From: Heliocidaris tuberculata
Taxonomy: Eukaryota > Echinodermata > Echinoidea > Camarodonta > Echinometridae
DNA: 64,000 nucleotides
Assembly: GCA_025618425.1 (NCBI GenBank)
Contig: CM046847.1
Location: forward strand, 14,175,468-14,239,467
Reading direction: 5' to 3'
Shown: piece after piece, positions 41,050 through 54,400 of the stretch
Layout: each line of letters starts with the position of its first letter
How positions within the stretch are numbered: position 1 is the first letter of the stretch
Made by a program: the position numbers and the translations under genes
Notes under the pieces: model-generated
Database searches by the model: none
Seen by the model: only the letters and a program-made list of their open reading frames with translations
What the model was told of the DNA's origin: nothing

Positions 41050-41860
41050 CACCACTGCCCGCCGCCTCCTCCTCCTCCTCCTCCTCCTCCTCCTCCTAAT
41101 TTTCATTACCAACATCTTCGTTATCATCAAAACCAGCACATCCATTACCATTGATTTTTATAGCCAATTATGGGAGTCATATTCAATATTCGTAATTCCA
41201 TTTCCGCCCTCCTCTTTTTGCAAGGTTTTACATCATCCTTATTCACCATTTACCAAAAATGCGTAATCCTTCTCTTTCCATTCAATATGCACTATATACG
41301 CCCATTCCATACTTGTTTCTGAATTCTACTTGAGTTTCGAAAATAGCCAATACAGTAGGCTGAGCAGATACAACTTATGATTATACTTATGCATGATATG
41401 CCCGCCTTGCCACCAGTTAGTTAACACAATTCATATTCATAAAAGATTGGAAACATAAAAAGATATATTTTCCCAAAATCTTCAGGCTTACTTCCATTTT
41501 TCCGAAAAAAATGAAAACTAGCTGTTGTCATCTGAATTTATTGTGATGGAGATGCTGAGTAAATGGGATCTGTGTAATAAGTAATGATTATAATCACGAT
41601 AGCAATTCTGGCATGTTTTAATGAAATGTCTTGTTTATTTTCATTATCACAAAATCATACTTACCCCCCCCCCCCCCCCTCCCCCACGACAATGGCTGGA
41701 GGTAAATAAGTAGTGATGCTGAAATCATTAAAAAGGATAACGGGATACATATTTTTTAATCGACCGGACCTTGTCTCGAGCAAGAAACCTATCTCGCCGC
41801 TCTTGTCAGGTGAGGAGGAGGAGGAGGAGAGGAGGAGAGGAGGAGGAGGAGGGGGGGGGG
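41050..41860. repeat. CTC/GGA trinucleotide tracts and C/G runs
   Basis: (CTC)n lies at about 41063-41097, a C-run at about 41665-41680, and GGA units with a G-run at about 41813-41862. Reading frames across them are artefacts. From 41900 to 43770 I see only AT-rich non-coding DNA. Confidence 0.75.
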
Positions 41861-43772
41861 GGTGCTGGGATCGATTGGTATATAGGAGAGGTTAGGGGGC
41901 CGCCGCGGGCTAATCTCACTCTCAAATCTCATTGTTTAATGTAGTGTGAGGGTACAGGGCGAGTGATGATAGTCCCCCAGGCCGCCCACTATAAATTGAT
42001 AGCTAAAGAGCTTGTCTTATTACAAAGCACGAAAAGTACTGGTGTCTTTCTGTATCATTATGTTCGGGGTCTTCCATTTAGACTATCCCCACTCCCATGA
42101 GGATTTATAATGAGCCAGTCTTCATGACGACATTTTTTATAAATAGTTTCAGAATAGCGATTTTTTTTTGTAAATAAAAAACAGTAATAAAAACAAAACA
42201 AAACAAAACACGACTAAATCATTTTTTTTTTTTTTAATTTTGATATTTTTCAAATAAGTTACAGTGTAAGATTCAATAAATTAACGTCTTTTCCTTGAAA
42301 TGGCCCTTTGAAGGCTTTGTTGTAAATGCCTTGGTGACATTTTTTTTCCCAGTGCCCCCTGTACACAAAGCCATTCAGGTGTGGTGGCTCGAAATTTGCG
42401 ATATGTGCGGACACAACATAACAATACATTTTTTGTTGTTGTTGTTGTTAGAGTCACGTTTTGAGACAACTTCCTGCCTCAACTCCTTTAGTAAAGCCAG
42501 CCTTTAAAAGAATATTATTATGATATACGTCTGGATTAAAATAAAATGATTATAATACAACTATTCGTCAGGCTTGCAGAGAAAGATATGTGGATGGATA
42601 AGTTTTGTATAATCTTTATATCACTTCCAAAATCAGGCGCGTAAGAACTTAACTTGAATGATATTAAGACATATTTGTAAATGCATATATGATTGTCGAT
42701 AACATAAAAATGAATTAGATCGATAAAGTAATACCAGGCGAACTAATATTTTAATGTTTTTAAAAGATTTTACTTTTCGTGGCTGATCTATCTGCCAAGC
42801 AAGGATTCAGGAAGAAAAGTACTCGTCCCCTTTCTATTGCATATAACTCAATAATCGTAGGCTATAGCCCTATTTTTCTTGAGGCATTTTGGTAACTGCT
42901 GTTCGCGTCTTGCATCATAACTTCATTTCCCTCTCTACGATTAGCAAATAATGTATTTAGCCTCCCCTTAGTCCTAACTAATGTGAAAATAACGCTACAT
43001 TATCGATACGATTCTTTTGTAATGCATGATTTTTTCTAATAAAACAGAGATACCGTATTGTAGGAAGTTATCGAAAGTTGGGCATGGTATCTAACGTCAT
43101 AGACTTTTAACAATGAAAAATCAACACTTCTTCTTTTATAAATCATCTCTTTACATTTTACCGACTGTATTTTATCTCACAAAAAGAGTAGTTATAAGTG
43201 TTTTCAATCATGTTAATGATGAAAAGTAAATAAACCACCTTTTATTCAGTCTATGAAATAATTCATTTACTTTTATATTATTTGAGCAACTTAGAATTTC
43301 GGGAACCACAGTTATGTTTTAGGAGAACTATATCATTTTGATTTTTATATATTGAAAGAAAGCTCTGTGCAATAAGTGAAGAGCAAATTTTACCAAGGTC
43401 AACTTTGTGTTCCATTATGTTATACTATAGTATAATGAATGATAAACAATATAAAAAGTATCTAATCTTACTTTATAATTATTTGGTCTATCTATAGGGC
43501 TATCGTGTGGTACTAAATTTCTTCGATTTTATCGATTACGTATCATCGTGGGACATTACTTTGGACTGGACAAATAATTAAAAGGGTCTATCAATTATTG
43601 TCCAATCGTCGGGAAGAAGAACATAATTTTTTAAAATAAACTTTGTTCGATTAGTCTCTTCAGACTCCCATTCTCTCATCTATCAATATCGTCTCCACTT
43701 CTTCAGTTCTTTCCATTTTTTTATAATTTTCCTCTTTTCAAAAATATTTATGAATATTTTATTTCAGGGTCT

Positions 43773-43775
<3 letters not shown>

Positions 43776-43821
<46 letters not shown>

Positions 43822-44587
43822 ATCTCTCTCTATCTCTCTTTATCTCTTTCTTTCTCTATCTCTCTTTCTCTCTTTCTTTCTCTCTCTCTCTCTCTCTCTC
43901 TCTTTATTATTTCACTCTTTCCTCTACTGAATTTGATTTATAGGTAACAATATCGATGATTTATATGAAGACAAGTATTTCTCCGCACTTTCTTTGAAAT
44001 AAAACACTCCCGGAAAAAGGGGGAGATCATAGATAACAAACAAGGTGGATATATCTTTTTTATCTTGAGATGACTCCACACTTTCAGTTGCCGCTACAAT
44101 CTAATTACTTGGTAGATAACGGTATCGTTATAACGCTACCCTTGGATTTAGCCAGGGGTGGTGCAAATAATTGGACGTAATTAGATGTAAATTGAAATAA
44201 GGTTGCGGGGCATTTTCACCTTTACGCCACACGTGCATAATCTCTCCTTTTGCGATGATTGGACCGCGTTAAGAATTTTTGTCAATAAACACGCGAACTT
44301 GAAAGATAATAAATCGCTTTCTGGCAGAGGAAGTAGATGTTTTGTTATGGTACTAGCGTGATGTGCTATCAAATAACAACAGTGAGAATTTCAAAATCCC
44401 TTTATGAATTAAATAGAATGAGAGCAAATATTTATAATCGCCTGTCAGGAAATTTATCAAAAAGAAAAAGAAAAAGAGCTAGGGGAGGAGAGAGAGGAAG
44501 AAAAACAACAACAAAGTTTTATCTTCTCTACTATTTCCTCTCCTTCTCCCTACCTTAGTCGAAGATTTAATTAGGCCCCTCTCTCCC

Positions 44588-44618
<31 letters not shown>

Positions 44619-44690
44619 CCCGTGGCTCTCTTTCTCAAACTCTCTCCTTATAAATTTTCATCCCCAATGACCTTCCCTCTCTGTAGCTAA

Positions 44691-44730
<40 letters not shown>
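43776..44730. repeat. CT-rich microsatellite tracts
   Basis: Interrupted (CT)n runs at 43776-43906, C-run plus (CT)n at 44585-44640, and (CT)n at 44694-44729. The Ser/Leu-rich frame at 43750-43947 is their translation. 44730-45650 contains no recognisable feature. Confidence 0.8.
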
Positions 44731-45655
44731 ACTCACTCGCCCCTAACTGTCTCTTATACATCGTCTCAATCTCCATCTTCTTCGAGCATCTTCCCTCCTA
44801 CTTTAAAGGTTCACTCTCTTGCGCTGCTTATTTTTCATCTTATATCTACGTACAGCAGAAATGAAGCATAAAAATTAATGCCATATATTGCATGGAGAGC
44901 CGTTAATTGTTTAATACTGATATACTTATATAAACACGAATTTGACACATGTTTATTCAGCTACAAGACAAGATTCACGATTTGATTTTCATTTGATTTG
45001 ATTTATTTTCCTTTTCAAAATAATTATACATGATACATTCCGATCAGATGACTCAAACATAAAACAATGTAATAAGTTTAGTATATCAAACTAATAAAGG
45101 GTACTAAGAAGAGTACAAAAAATAATTTACACAAACGGATCATTATTGACCTAACATATACAATGAAACGGAGGGGGCATGCTAAGAAAGCAATGATTGT
45201 ATGATGCATGCCCAAAAGACGTAAAAGAATTTTGGTAAAACAAAATTATAATAATTGGATAAATAATGGCGAAAGTTACAGAAAAATCACGATATGCCAA
45301 CATAGGTTTCTAGGAAAACAAAGAGGAAGAGTGAAAAGACGGGAAATGGAAGGGAAAAGAGGTTGGGATGCATTGACAATTTAACATACTTTGTGTCTAT
45401 TGAAAATGCATATGAAAAATATATTTACTTGTATTATGATATTTTACAAAAATTCTACTAAAGGTACAAATTTAGTAAAATAGGCTTACATTATTTCAAA
45501 TGTGCAATAATTCTGCTAATAACAACAACATTTAATTCAGGAAACTATGCCGTTTTCGTGCAAAAAAAATTGTCCGCCAGCTGGCGCTCTTCTACAAGAA
45601 GATAGTGTCACTGCATGTAAAACAGGGACAAGAAGACTTGCATGGCCCGCGAACG

Positions 45656-45663
45656 GGGGGGAT

Positions 45664-45712
<49 letters not shown>

Positions 45713-45782
45713 GGGGAGGGGGAGGGGAGGGGGGGGGGGAGGGGAGGGGGAGGGGAGGGGAGGGGGAGGGGAGGGAGCTGGG
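45656..45782. repeat. Very long poly-G tract and GGGGA repeat
   Basis: An almost pure G tract of about 45-50 bases (one T near its start) is followed by about 60 bp of (GGGGA)n / (GGGGGA)n. Six overlapping Gly-, Pro- and Arg-rich frames on both strands are artefacts of it. It is followed by GGGGGCTGCAGCCCCC, a perfect palindrome. Length is likely polymorphic or uncertain in the assembly. Confidence 0.85.
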
Positions 45783-46013
45783 GGCTGCAGCCCCCACTTT
45801 TTTGTTTGTTGTAGTAGACACATTTCATAAAATGACGGTAAAGAGGTTGGAAAATTGTCATAAGTTATTCAAGTGAACTCACATCAGCCCCCCCTCCCCT
45901 CCCCATTTCATAAGTGCTCCGCGGCCTCTGTTGTGTCCCTTCATGAAGGGATTCGACAAGATAATGACACACCAAATTCATGTGATTATTCCTTATCATC
46001 ATTGAGTATATAT

Positions 46014-46080
46014 CAGTGGCGTACTACCTTTTCAGTATTTTCAAAATGTTGGGGAATGCAGCCCCAGCACCCCTCGCCTC
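46014..46080. mobile_element. Possible hAT end (CAGTGGCGTA)
   Basis: CAGTGGCGTACTACC followed by GGGGAATGCAGCCCCAGCACCC resembles the end of a hAT element, like those at 107 and 31194. No matching opposite end or 8-bp duplication was found, so it is a remnant at best. Confidence 0.3.
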
Positions 46081-46859
46081 ATGGCTGTATAGATATCAAA
46101 AAAGCCTCGTATTCTAGCATATTAAATGCGTGCGAGCAAAGTGGGTTAGCATTTCTTTTTCTAGTCTTATTTTTATTTTTTAAAAATTATTATTGTTCTG
46201 ATAGGATCTATAATAGTTGCATATGAGGATAAGAAATATGAAGGAACATAAATTATACGGATATAATAATTAAAGTAACTTAAATTGCTCGAATAAATTC
46301 GAAATAGAAAAGAACAGCCACAATTTAGTTTTCTGGTAGAGAGGAATGAGAGTAATCTTTACACGATAGGAATTACGGTAATCGATGAGACTGAACATGT
46401 CTTACAATTTTTGAAAATCATGATGTTTTGAAAACAAATTCTATTGTCATGATTGTTGTATTAACTTTTTCAATACTGTTTCGGTTTCCATGTGAGCGGA
46501 AATTTTGGCTTATTGTGATCTGTTATTCACTAAATCGGAAGCGGTGTCTCTTAGTCATGCAGGAGGAAAAAATTCGAGGGGGAAAAAAAAATCAACACGC
46601 TCGCTGGATAACTTCAATGAGACCTCTTTAATTAATGTCCATGAATGATTTCGTGTGACTTTTCTTTTCTACCTTATCTGCTGATGTTTTCACATGGTGT
46701 AACTCTGCATGAATCTCATTCTCATTTTCGTCTATTTTCTGAAAAAGATCACAATCTCTCACGAAATACTTGGCGGGACATCTTTATTTTTCATATATTT
46801 TGGTTGATTTAGTCATACCTAAACGAAGCGAAGGGGCCTTGTGTTCTTCCTCATTATGG

Positions 46860-47240
46860 CTCTAAACGATAACTTCCGAGAGGAAACTGGATGAGAGAAC
46901 GTGGCGAAGGGGAGGGTAGAGGTCTAAGGAGGGATGGAGAGAAGACTATAGAAAGCGAGGAGTATAGGCCTATAAGGGAGGAAGAGAAGTGATAGGTGGA
47001 GATGATGTGGATAGAAAGGGAGGGCGGAGGGGAGCGGGGCCGGGGCCGGGGGAGGGGGAAGAGGGAGAGGGAGAAAGGAAGAGTGTAAAAGAAAGGTAGA
47101 TGACGATATATGGAGTGTGGAAGGGGGAAAGTGATAGATGGAGAGGGAAGAGTGCAGAGAAAGGTACTTAAAGAATTAGAGGGAGAGAGAGAGAGGAACA
47201 TAGAGTGGAAGGGAAGAGGGAGAGGGGGAGAGGGTTGCTT
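46860..47240. repeat. Purine-rich (GA/GGGA) tract
   Basis: About 380 bp of degenerate GAGAGGGAGGAA-type sequence with a central CGGGGCCGGGGCCGGGGG segment. The Ser/Pro/Leu-rich frame on the minus strand is an artefact. 47240-48185 is otherwise featureless. Confidence 0.75.
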
Positions 47241-48189
47241 TTTCAGTAAACTTATATCTATACAGCCAACATTATTTAATTGTTGGTGACCTTTTCAGGT
47301 TTTTGTTCAAATATAATTATGAAATCCTATAAGTCGAGGGTTATCTCCCCCTCATATACCCTTGCCTTATCCCATTTTTTGAAAGTTGGGATTTCTCATT
47401 CTTTATTATTATTTTTTTCTTATTTTGTTCATTTCATTCAATCTTTTTATTGAAACTTCACAACACACATTTTTTTCTTCATATTTTCTATTTCATTATA
47501 AATAAAAGTAAACTCCTGCACAATTAACATGTAATAACTTGTCATTTTTCTCTTTGTATAAAAAAAAGTATGGTCAACCATTATAGAATAGCTTCTCGAC
47601 AGTTTCTTTCACAATGGAATTGCATGTAGAACTCAACATTCTCTTTATACAAGTGAAAATATATACCTTTTCGCTATTTTCGTATGAGAGAAGGGGTCCA
47701 TCTTTCCAATGCTGTTCAGGTAATGACAGATTCCCCCTTCCTGCTAGAATACTATTTCATTACTCTATAGTCGAATTATCTTCTCAATGGATGACTCATC
47801 AAACTCAGCAAGACAAAAAAATTGTACCGAGATGGAGACAGATAATGGATAGCAAAAAATAAACTTTACTCAATATACAAGGAAGAGGAAGTCAAAGAGA
47901 AGTCGCACTAAACATCCAAGTATTTACTTTCTTAGAAAATAACTGATTTAAAGCGTATATATAGACGATAATAATGTCTCAAAGTCGGCCTAGATTTTTG
48001 TCTTTTCTTCAACAGGCCTTCGTTTAATTAAATAAGACAGATAGTAATATAAAAAGGGTTTACGGTTCACCATGTGGTTAATCCGGAAGAGGACTGTTGA
48101 GTATATATAGAGGAGGAGAAGTGGAGAGAAGAGGAGGAGAAGTGGAAATGCGAGAAAGACGGAGCGAGAGAGTAGAGTCATCTTTCTTG

Positions 48190-48330
48190 AAATTGGGTGG
48201 AGTCCTGAGAAGGACTAACCAGAAGAGATGCGAAGAGTAGAGGCAATGAGGTGAGAAGGCTCGACGTTCCGGACAGCTTGACTGTCCGTCATCAGGAGTG
48301 ACATATAGTACAGATTCTGACAAGAAAAGG
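48190..48330 (-). mobile_element. Penelope-like element fragment
   Basis: On the minus strand, the hammerhead-like core (48295-48263) is followed by CATCTCTTCTGG and a small hairpin, AGTCCTTCTCAGGACT. CTGATGA-stem-GAAACGTC motifs next to the end of the reading frame are typical of Penelope-like retroelement terminal regions, and a frame here reads VTPDDGQSSCPERRAFS across the motif. No reverse transcriptase or GIY-YIG domain remains nearby, so this is a 3' scrap. Confidence 0.5.
48263..48295 (-). ncRNA. Hammerhead-ribozyme-like core
   Basis: Read on the minus strand: CTGATGA, a perfect 7-bp stem (CGGACAG / CTGTCCG) closed by TCAAG, then GAACGTC. This is the order of the hammerhead core (CUGAUGA, stem II, GAAA, stem III). 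Position 15.1 is C rather than A, and no matching stem III partner with a cleavage triplet was found upstream, so catalysis is doubtful. Confidence 0.5.
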
Positions 48331-48512
48331 ATTTATATTTTCCAGTATATTTTGCATTTTATTAACCTAATCCATGAAATATGAAGTGTAGAAATTTATT
48401 TCATCACATCAAGAAACACGTTCAAAGCTAAATTTACCCAAAATATCTGCCGGGCTCTAGACATATATAGACAAATTAAAACTAGGTGTCGCCAGAAGGT
48501 GGTGGTAGTGGT

Positions 48513-49340
48513 GGTGTGTGTGTGTGTGTGTGTGTGTGGGGGGGGGGGGGTGGTAGGGGAGGGGTGGAGCAACAACTTCCCCTTGTGCAAGATTCCATGT
48601 ACATGTTCTTCCATGGATGTATACATTTTTCCATGTATGTATAGATTTACTTGTAAATTGTAAAAGTTTCTGGGAGTTTATTCATGATTGTAATATTTCT
48701 ATGATTTGTTTAGACTGTTGATTTCAGTGAGGAGAAATCAATAAAAGAATACTCAAAACAAACAACAACAAAAAAAAAATGACAGCAAGCTTGAATATTT
48801 TTCTTTTGTTGAAAAATTAATTCAGAAATAATTTTTTGATGACCTTTATATAGGCTTTGTAGAACTGGGGAAAATTGTTCATTTCCTGTTGATTAATCTT
48901 CAGCATTAGCATCACCACCACCACCACCACCACCACCACCACCACCAGTCACCACCGACAAAACCACCACCACCATTACCACTAACCACCAGCAACACCA
49001 CCATCTTCTTCTTCTTCTTTGATAATCTTCAAAGGGCTATGCAGCCTATCACGAAGATGAAACTTAACTTGTGTGCACGTTATGAGGAGGAGTGTAGGGT
49101 ATTTTCAAAGTGATTTGTTAAGAGTCTCTGAAAACTTTCAAGTGAGACTGCATTTACCACAGAACTTGGAAGAGAATTCCACTCAGGAACAGATCGTTGA
49201 ACAAAGACAAACTTATCACCACCACCACCACCACCACCACCACCACTTAGCACCAAAACCATCACTGCCATCATCACCATCACCAATACCATCCAATCAG
49301 GTACCATCATCGTCAATCATCATCATCATCATCAATATCG
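48513..49340. repeat. GT, CAC and CAT microsatellites
   Basis: (GT)n plus G-run lies at 48513-48550, (CAC)n at about 48912-48985, (CAC)n at about 49216-49245 and (CAT)n at 49310-49334. His-, Gly- and Asp-rich frames around them are artefacts. Confidence 0.8.
49000..49214 (-). pseudogene. LINE 3' end (ORF2 C-terminus, GAA-repeat tail)
   Basis: The minus-strand frame FVQRSVPEWNSLPSSVVNAV then SLESFQRLL is the conserved C-terminal block of CR1/L2-like ORF2 proteins (WNSLPSSVVNA...FK..L). It stops at 49080. A short 3' UTR with GGCTGCATAGCCC and TGAAGATTATCAAAG runs into (GAA)n at 49005, the usual simple-repeat tail. The 5' side is cut by a (CAC)n microsatellite. Confidence 0.75.
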
Positions 49341-49369
49341 CATAATCTATATAGGTGCATATAGATCTG

Positions 49370-49603
49370 AGCCAAGGACCGGACCGGACCTGACACTCGC
49401 GATCGCGATGTGTAGCTAGCTCGCGCGCTACATAACGTACATGTATAATGTGTACCGGTATGGTATCGGTACGTACGTATGTGTACATACCGGTATGTAT
49501 ATATTTTGTACACAGTTTCAAATGGGCGGCTGCTGACAACACCTTCGTACTCCTTCGATCGGATACAAATGAACACAAAAGATTCTCGTTTTAATCATAC
49601 CAA
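49370..49603. other. Palindrome-dense, GC-richer segment
   Basis: CGCGATCGCGATG, AGCTAGCTCGCGCGC, GTACATGTAC-like and TACCGGTATG units are packed into about 140 bp, ending with a TATATATT motif (49497) and, at 49602, CCAAG/GTAAGATG, a good splice donor. It could be a promoter and first non-coding exon on the + strand. This is conjecture; no downstream coding exon is close. 49603-50930 shows nothing definite. Confidence 0.2.
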
Positions 49604-50936
49604 GGTAAGATGATGTTTCAGATGTTATTCCACGGTGTATTAGATAGTTATCGTTTGTATTTTAGAATGGATTTTTGCTGTGTAAACTGTTAAAATGACT
49701 GTTTTTGAGTGAATAATTGTGTTACTGAAAAGACCGGCGACATCGCCATCGGATTAGCGCCTGCTCCCACCCGACGAAGTCCGGCGTCGTTGTTTGCGGT
49801 GAAGACTCCACTCAGTCAGTGTTATGCGTTTTATACTCTACGTCTGTGTGTTTGTAATTGCGTTTTTTTTTTTTACAGACGTGTATCAATAAGATAATAC
49901 ATGTAATACGATTATTTACGTCTGGAACCGACCTTTAACGTCTGCCTCTGGCTTGAAAATTCTTGCAACTGTTGAATTTGTGTGAGTTAGTAAGGTCTAA
50001 GGATAGGACTTGTCTTAGGCGTTTCACACTCACTGACTCATGCTGTCATGGAACATATAAAGTTAGACTAGACCCCCTATAATTATTATAGACCAATATA
50101 TCAAATTCATTGTGCATTTTGTCTAGTACAGGTTTGACTTACCGCTGTTTGTCTTTAATATTTAAACATTCCATTTAAATTTTGTTGTTTCTTTCAGTAA
50201 TTTTTTTTGAGAGTTCAAACGACTACATGTTCATGTGCGTGCATACATACATTAGACAGAAAAATCCATTTGTTTTGAGTTTTATATTACATGTTTTGAC
50301 TTTTGAGGCTCTCCTCCAAGACAGATGGAAGCCTCCCATAGTCACTGTAGTCAAGTACCTCCCGGCCTGCCTTATAAGCCTATGACAAAAAGGGTGAGGT
50401 ACCTCACCCCAATGCTTTATGACAAAATAAAAGTCGGAAATGAAATAGACAAAATATCATGATAAATATGTAATTAACATAGACTCATCTGAGTTTTGAA
50501 ATATCCCAGATTTACAGAAATTTTACCCTGTTTTTCCATGTTGTCAACGGGATTATCGCAAGTGAATCTGTCGGGCGAACGGAATATACGTACTAGTGAG
50601 CGCGCGCGTGTACGCGAATCCCAGCCTGGGCCCAGTCATACTAGGTAAACACATAATGCGGAGCATATTCCCGAACGAAATAGACTGATTTTTTTTGTCT
50701 ATACATACTTGTACATTGTACATGCTACACAAAGCCTCTAAACTTACTCCGATGGACTCTTTTTAAAGTGAATCTGATCTTTCAGATAATTATATTAAAA
50801 GACAGATCCCATAATAATCAGATCTGGGCCCCATAACCATAACAGAGAGATACATGCAATTAGCTATTGATTGCTACTTTGCACTTTATCAATATGTGCA
50901 ATTAATCACAAAACGTATGATTGACTGTATGATCAA

Positions 50937-51488
50937 TTGCTAGGATTCGTGTTATGGAGCCCATCGCTAGGCATCTGTAAAAAACCCAAATACATGTACA
51001 CATGTCTACATGAAAGACAAAACTACTCATTGAAGATAAAAAGAAAGAAAAAAGAGGGGAAAATTAGAAATTATGAAATAGTTAAAAAAAAAACTTTCAT
51101 GGCAAAAAAATATTTGACTACATGTAGTTGCCAAAGATTGACAAAAGGCTTAATTTTACCCAAAATTAAAACAGAAATGGGGAAACTGAGTTTTTCATAT
51201 GAAGGAGCAGTTATTTGGAACAGTTTGCCACATTATGTTAGGAATGCTTCAACAAGTTCTTTGTTTTCTATTTTGTTTTGGCGCCATGCTCATTCAAATT
51301 CTTCAGTTGGTCCTTTGTAAAACTATCAAAAGTGTATGTAATTACTTTGTTCAAGTATTGTTTATATCTGTATGATTGTATTATATGTATTTTTGTTGCA
51401 AGTCACTGTAGGGCCTCCAAGGAAAACAATGTTTAATCAGTCACTGATCGAGCTACCCTACTGAAAAAAGACCAATAAATAAATAAAT
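50937..51488 (+). pseudogene. LINE ORF2 C-terminus with TAAA tail
   Basis: The frame contains LILPKIKTEMGKLSFSYEGA, VIWNSLPHYVRNASTSSLF and FSILFWRHA, the standard end of CR1/L2/Jockey-like ORF2 proteins. It stops at 51320. The 3' region has ACTGTAGGGCCTCC and ends in AATAAATAAATAAATTC, a target-primed simple-repeat tail. It is 5'-truncated, as is typical of LINE insertions. From 51490 to 55840 no gene was recognised. Confidence 0.75.
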
Positions 51489-54400
51489 TCATACACTACA
51501 GTATGTCTTGCTTTCAAAAAATGCACCATTGAATGGTGTCTGATGATTCACTTCAACGGAATTCAATAATATGTTCATACAGGTGTGTATGGGTTGGATA
51601 TACCTTTGTTCATTCATGTCTGAGGTTCTCTTTTGTTGCCAATTCAGTGGGTAATTCAGTTGTAAAGGGAGTCTGATCTCTCTGTCACACACAATAGATC
51701 TTTGGAGCAGGCTGTGTAAACAAAGGGTTTTATGGTTGATATGTCACCAACAGATACTATTGTAACATGATAGGTTGTATTATTTCCTGATAGTGCTCTC
51801 TGGATGCATGACCCTATTAGGGGAGAGTCAATCTAAGCATGATCCTACATGTATACAATGCAAGTCAATACAGTATACAATGTTTATTAGTATCTACATG
51901 TACATGTACAGGCCTACATGTACATGTACAAGTACTACTTTTTTACATGATTAGTGTATTTGCAAGGTTTGCAAACCATGACTGGTTGTCTCTCAGCTCT
52001 GCACAGTCTTGACTTTTGTCTAGTACATGTATGCGCATTAGACAAAGGCCTACATGTATGTACATGTATATATACATTGCTTTGTGACATGACTTGTTCA
52101 CGAAAAGAGATTTATTTATATGTACATGTACACTCTAGGTAGATTCCATTACATGAAGTTTTGGAACCAGATAGAATGCACTAATTGTAATAAACAAGAT
52201 GTTTTTGAGGGAGAGAGAAATGTGATTTTATATTGTGATATTGCATATTTTAATGTTTTGTACCGGAGCTCTTTTCATTGGAGCTGTCAAGAGCTACAGT
52301 GAGTGCTCTCATCTCCCGTTTTGTTTTTGCAGAAACTTTGCTTTTCTTGTTGTTGCTGTTTTTCGATGTGTGAAAGTGAAAGTGAGCTGTGAAAGTAATC
52401 CATGTTCAGGCCTAGCGCTACGGTACAATTTGCATCTCATTAACCCCTGGTTTGTTTTGAATTACCAACGGACTTCTAGCTCAGTGCGTGCGTGCGGTCA
52501 TCACAATGGCAAAACAAGGAACTTTAATTTGTGCCTCTATTTTGGCGATTTATGAGCTGAAACTTCCCACATGAACTAATTTGTAGTTATAAATGATTGT
52601 CTGCAAAAATCCTGATATATGATGACTGTTTTGTCGAGTTATAGCAACATTTTGAAATGAAAACGTCAAAAAACTATGTGTCTATTTTTTTCTGACACAA
52701 GTTTACCCCTGCATAAATATTCATGAAACTTCATTTCCTTATTCGGGGGTGTATATTCCTTATTTAGACAAAGTTTCGCTGATGCGACTTCTTTCTTTGC
52801 AGAGATACTACGTCTTTTTCACTCGATATCTTCCAGCAATTTAGAGCAGCAAATTGTGCGCAGTGATGCCAAATTCACGATCTGCACATACGATATTCAT
52901 GAGTCAGCCGCAGTCAGCTCATTCATAGATTGTGCATGCGCATGGCCCATGGAGCACTCGGAGCACTCGCGCACAGAGCTCAGCCCTACACAGATTTCAA
53001 TGCATGGGACGTGGTTGTAATATTTTTCTGTTATGTCAGCCTCGGCGATCTGACACCGAGATCCTTTTTTTCTGACACAACTCTATGCGGAAAATTCACC
53101 TCAAGTAAATACCATACGATTGTAGAAAAATGTACAATAAAATGATTCATGACAGTGATTTTCTTGCGAATCTAGCCGAAATGAGGAATTTTAGGAGAAG
53201 TTTAACAGGTAAAATATTTTTTTTGTAACCGAAGAAATATCGCTAAAATTTCATATTTTCCGTTGGTCGAGCTTTGATTTTGCAGTGTTGTTGTGAAAGA
53301 TACATCTATATTTAATAATTTTTCGAACTTTATGTTTACAAAAAGTGGTGTTTAATACATTATTTTTCAGCTTGTATTTGTAAACAACTTTACGTAAATC
53401 GTGGGAAAATGCAAGAACTGGTGAGGTCAAAGGGGGTCAACTCAATGGACAATCGCTCGCTAATTATAGGGCTAGTCCCCGACTGCAGGAAATCCATGTA
53501 CCATTTTTCTCTTAGAACCCAATTTCTATAGCTACAATGGAGTGAATTCTAAACGTTGTTCAAGTGAGAAGGGAAATTACTTTCTTTGTACGATGCTACT
53601 TTTTCTGTATTTTTTGCAGTTGTAGGCCTAAATACACATGAAACCGAAACTGCCTACAAATAACACAGCATTCATGTACATGTGTGAAGCAAATGGATTG
53701 GCAATAGAGTTCAATAGGCATGTGTTGGACCATTTACACTTTTACAGTACATTGTAAATGCACTGAACACAAGAATACATGTACAAGCTATCAATTTTTC
53801 CTAGGTTGGAAATATTGATTCTTTATGTTAATCACTTTATGTAATCAGCTAGGTGAACAGAGACCATCTGCTACCAAGCAGTATCAAAAGCCCAGTTCAC
53901 ATCTGTTTTGTAATTTGTATGAACAGGGCTTACTCAGCAGTGGCCCTCTGCTATATACAATGTAGCATATAGTAAGCATACATTACACTGTTTGTATCGA
54001 AATCCTGTTTATACATGTAGACCTGTTTAATGTGAACAGGGCTCACTCAACAGGGGCCATCTGCAACCATGCACCAGGAAAATGTAACTACATTTCCCTG
54101 CATGCACTAATTGTATCAAACCGTTCAAATGCCCTTTTCACATACATGTACATGTATAGTATGGAAATAGATGCAAGAGTGAAGAATGTATTCTCGTTCT
54201 GCTATTTTCAGCTTTTTTGTAGTAATGTAACATTTAAAGACACAAATGAGCAATTAATAATAATAGCACCAGTATCAGTCAGGTATGATGCTTATAGCGC
54301 TCTGCAAATACACTAAATAGCATACATGTACATATCAAAATAATAATGTACGAACACAATGCAATAGTATTATTTCTGAATGTCAACAGGGCGAATGACT

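Noticed and set aside
43750..43947. Membrane-like Leu/Ser repeat frame
   Set aside because: It comes from a (CT)n microsatellite.
45537..45876. Several Gly-, Pro- or Arg-rich open frames on both strands
   Set aside because: They are translations of the poly-G and GGGGA tract; no splice signals or conserved residues.
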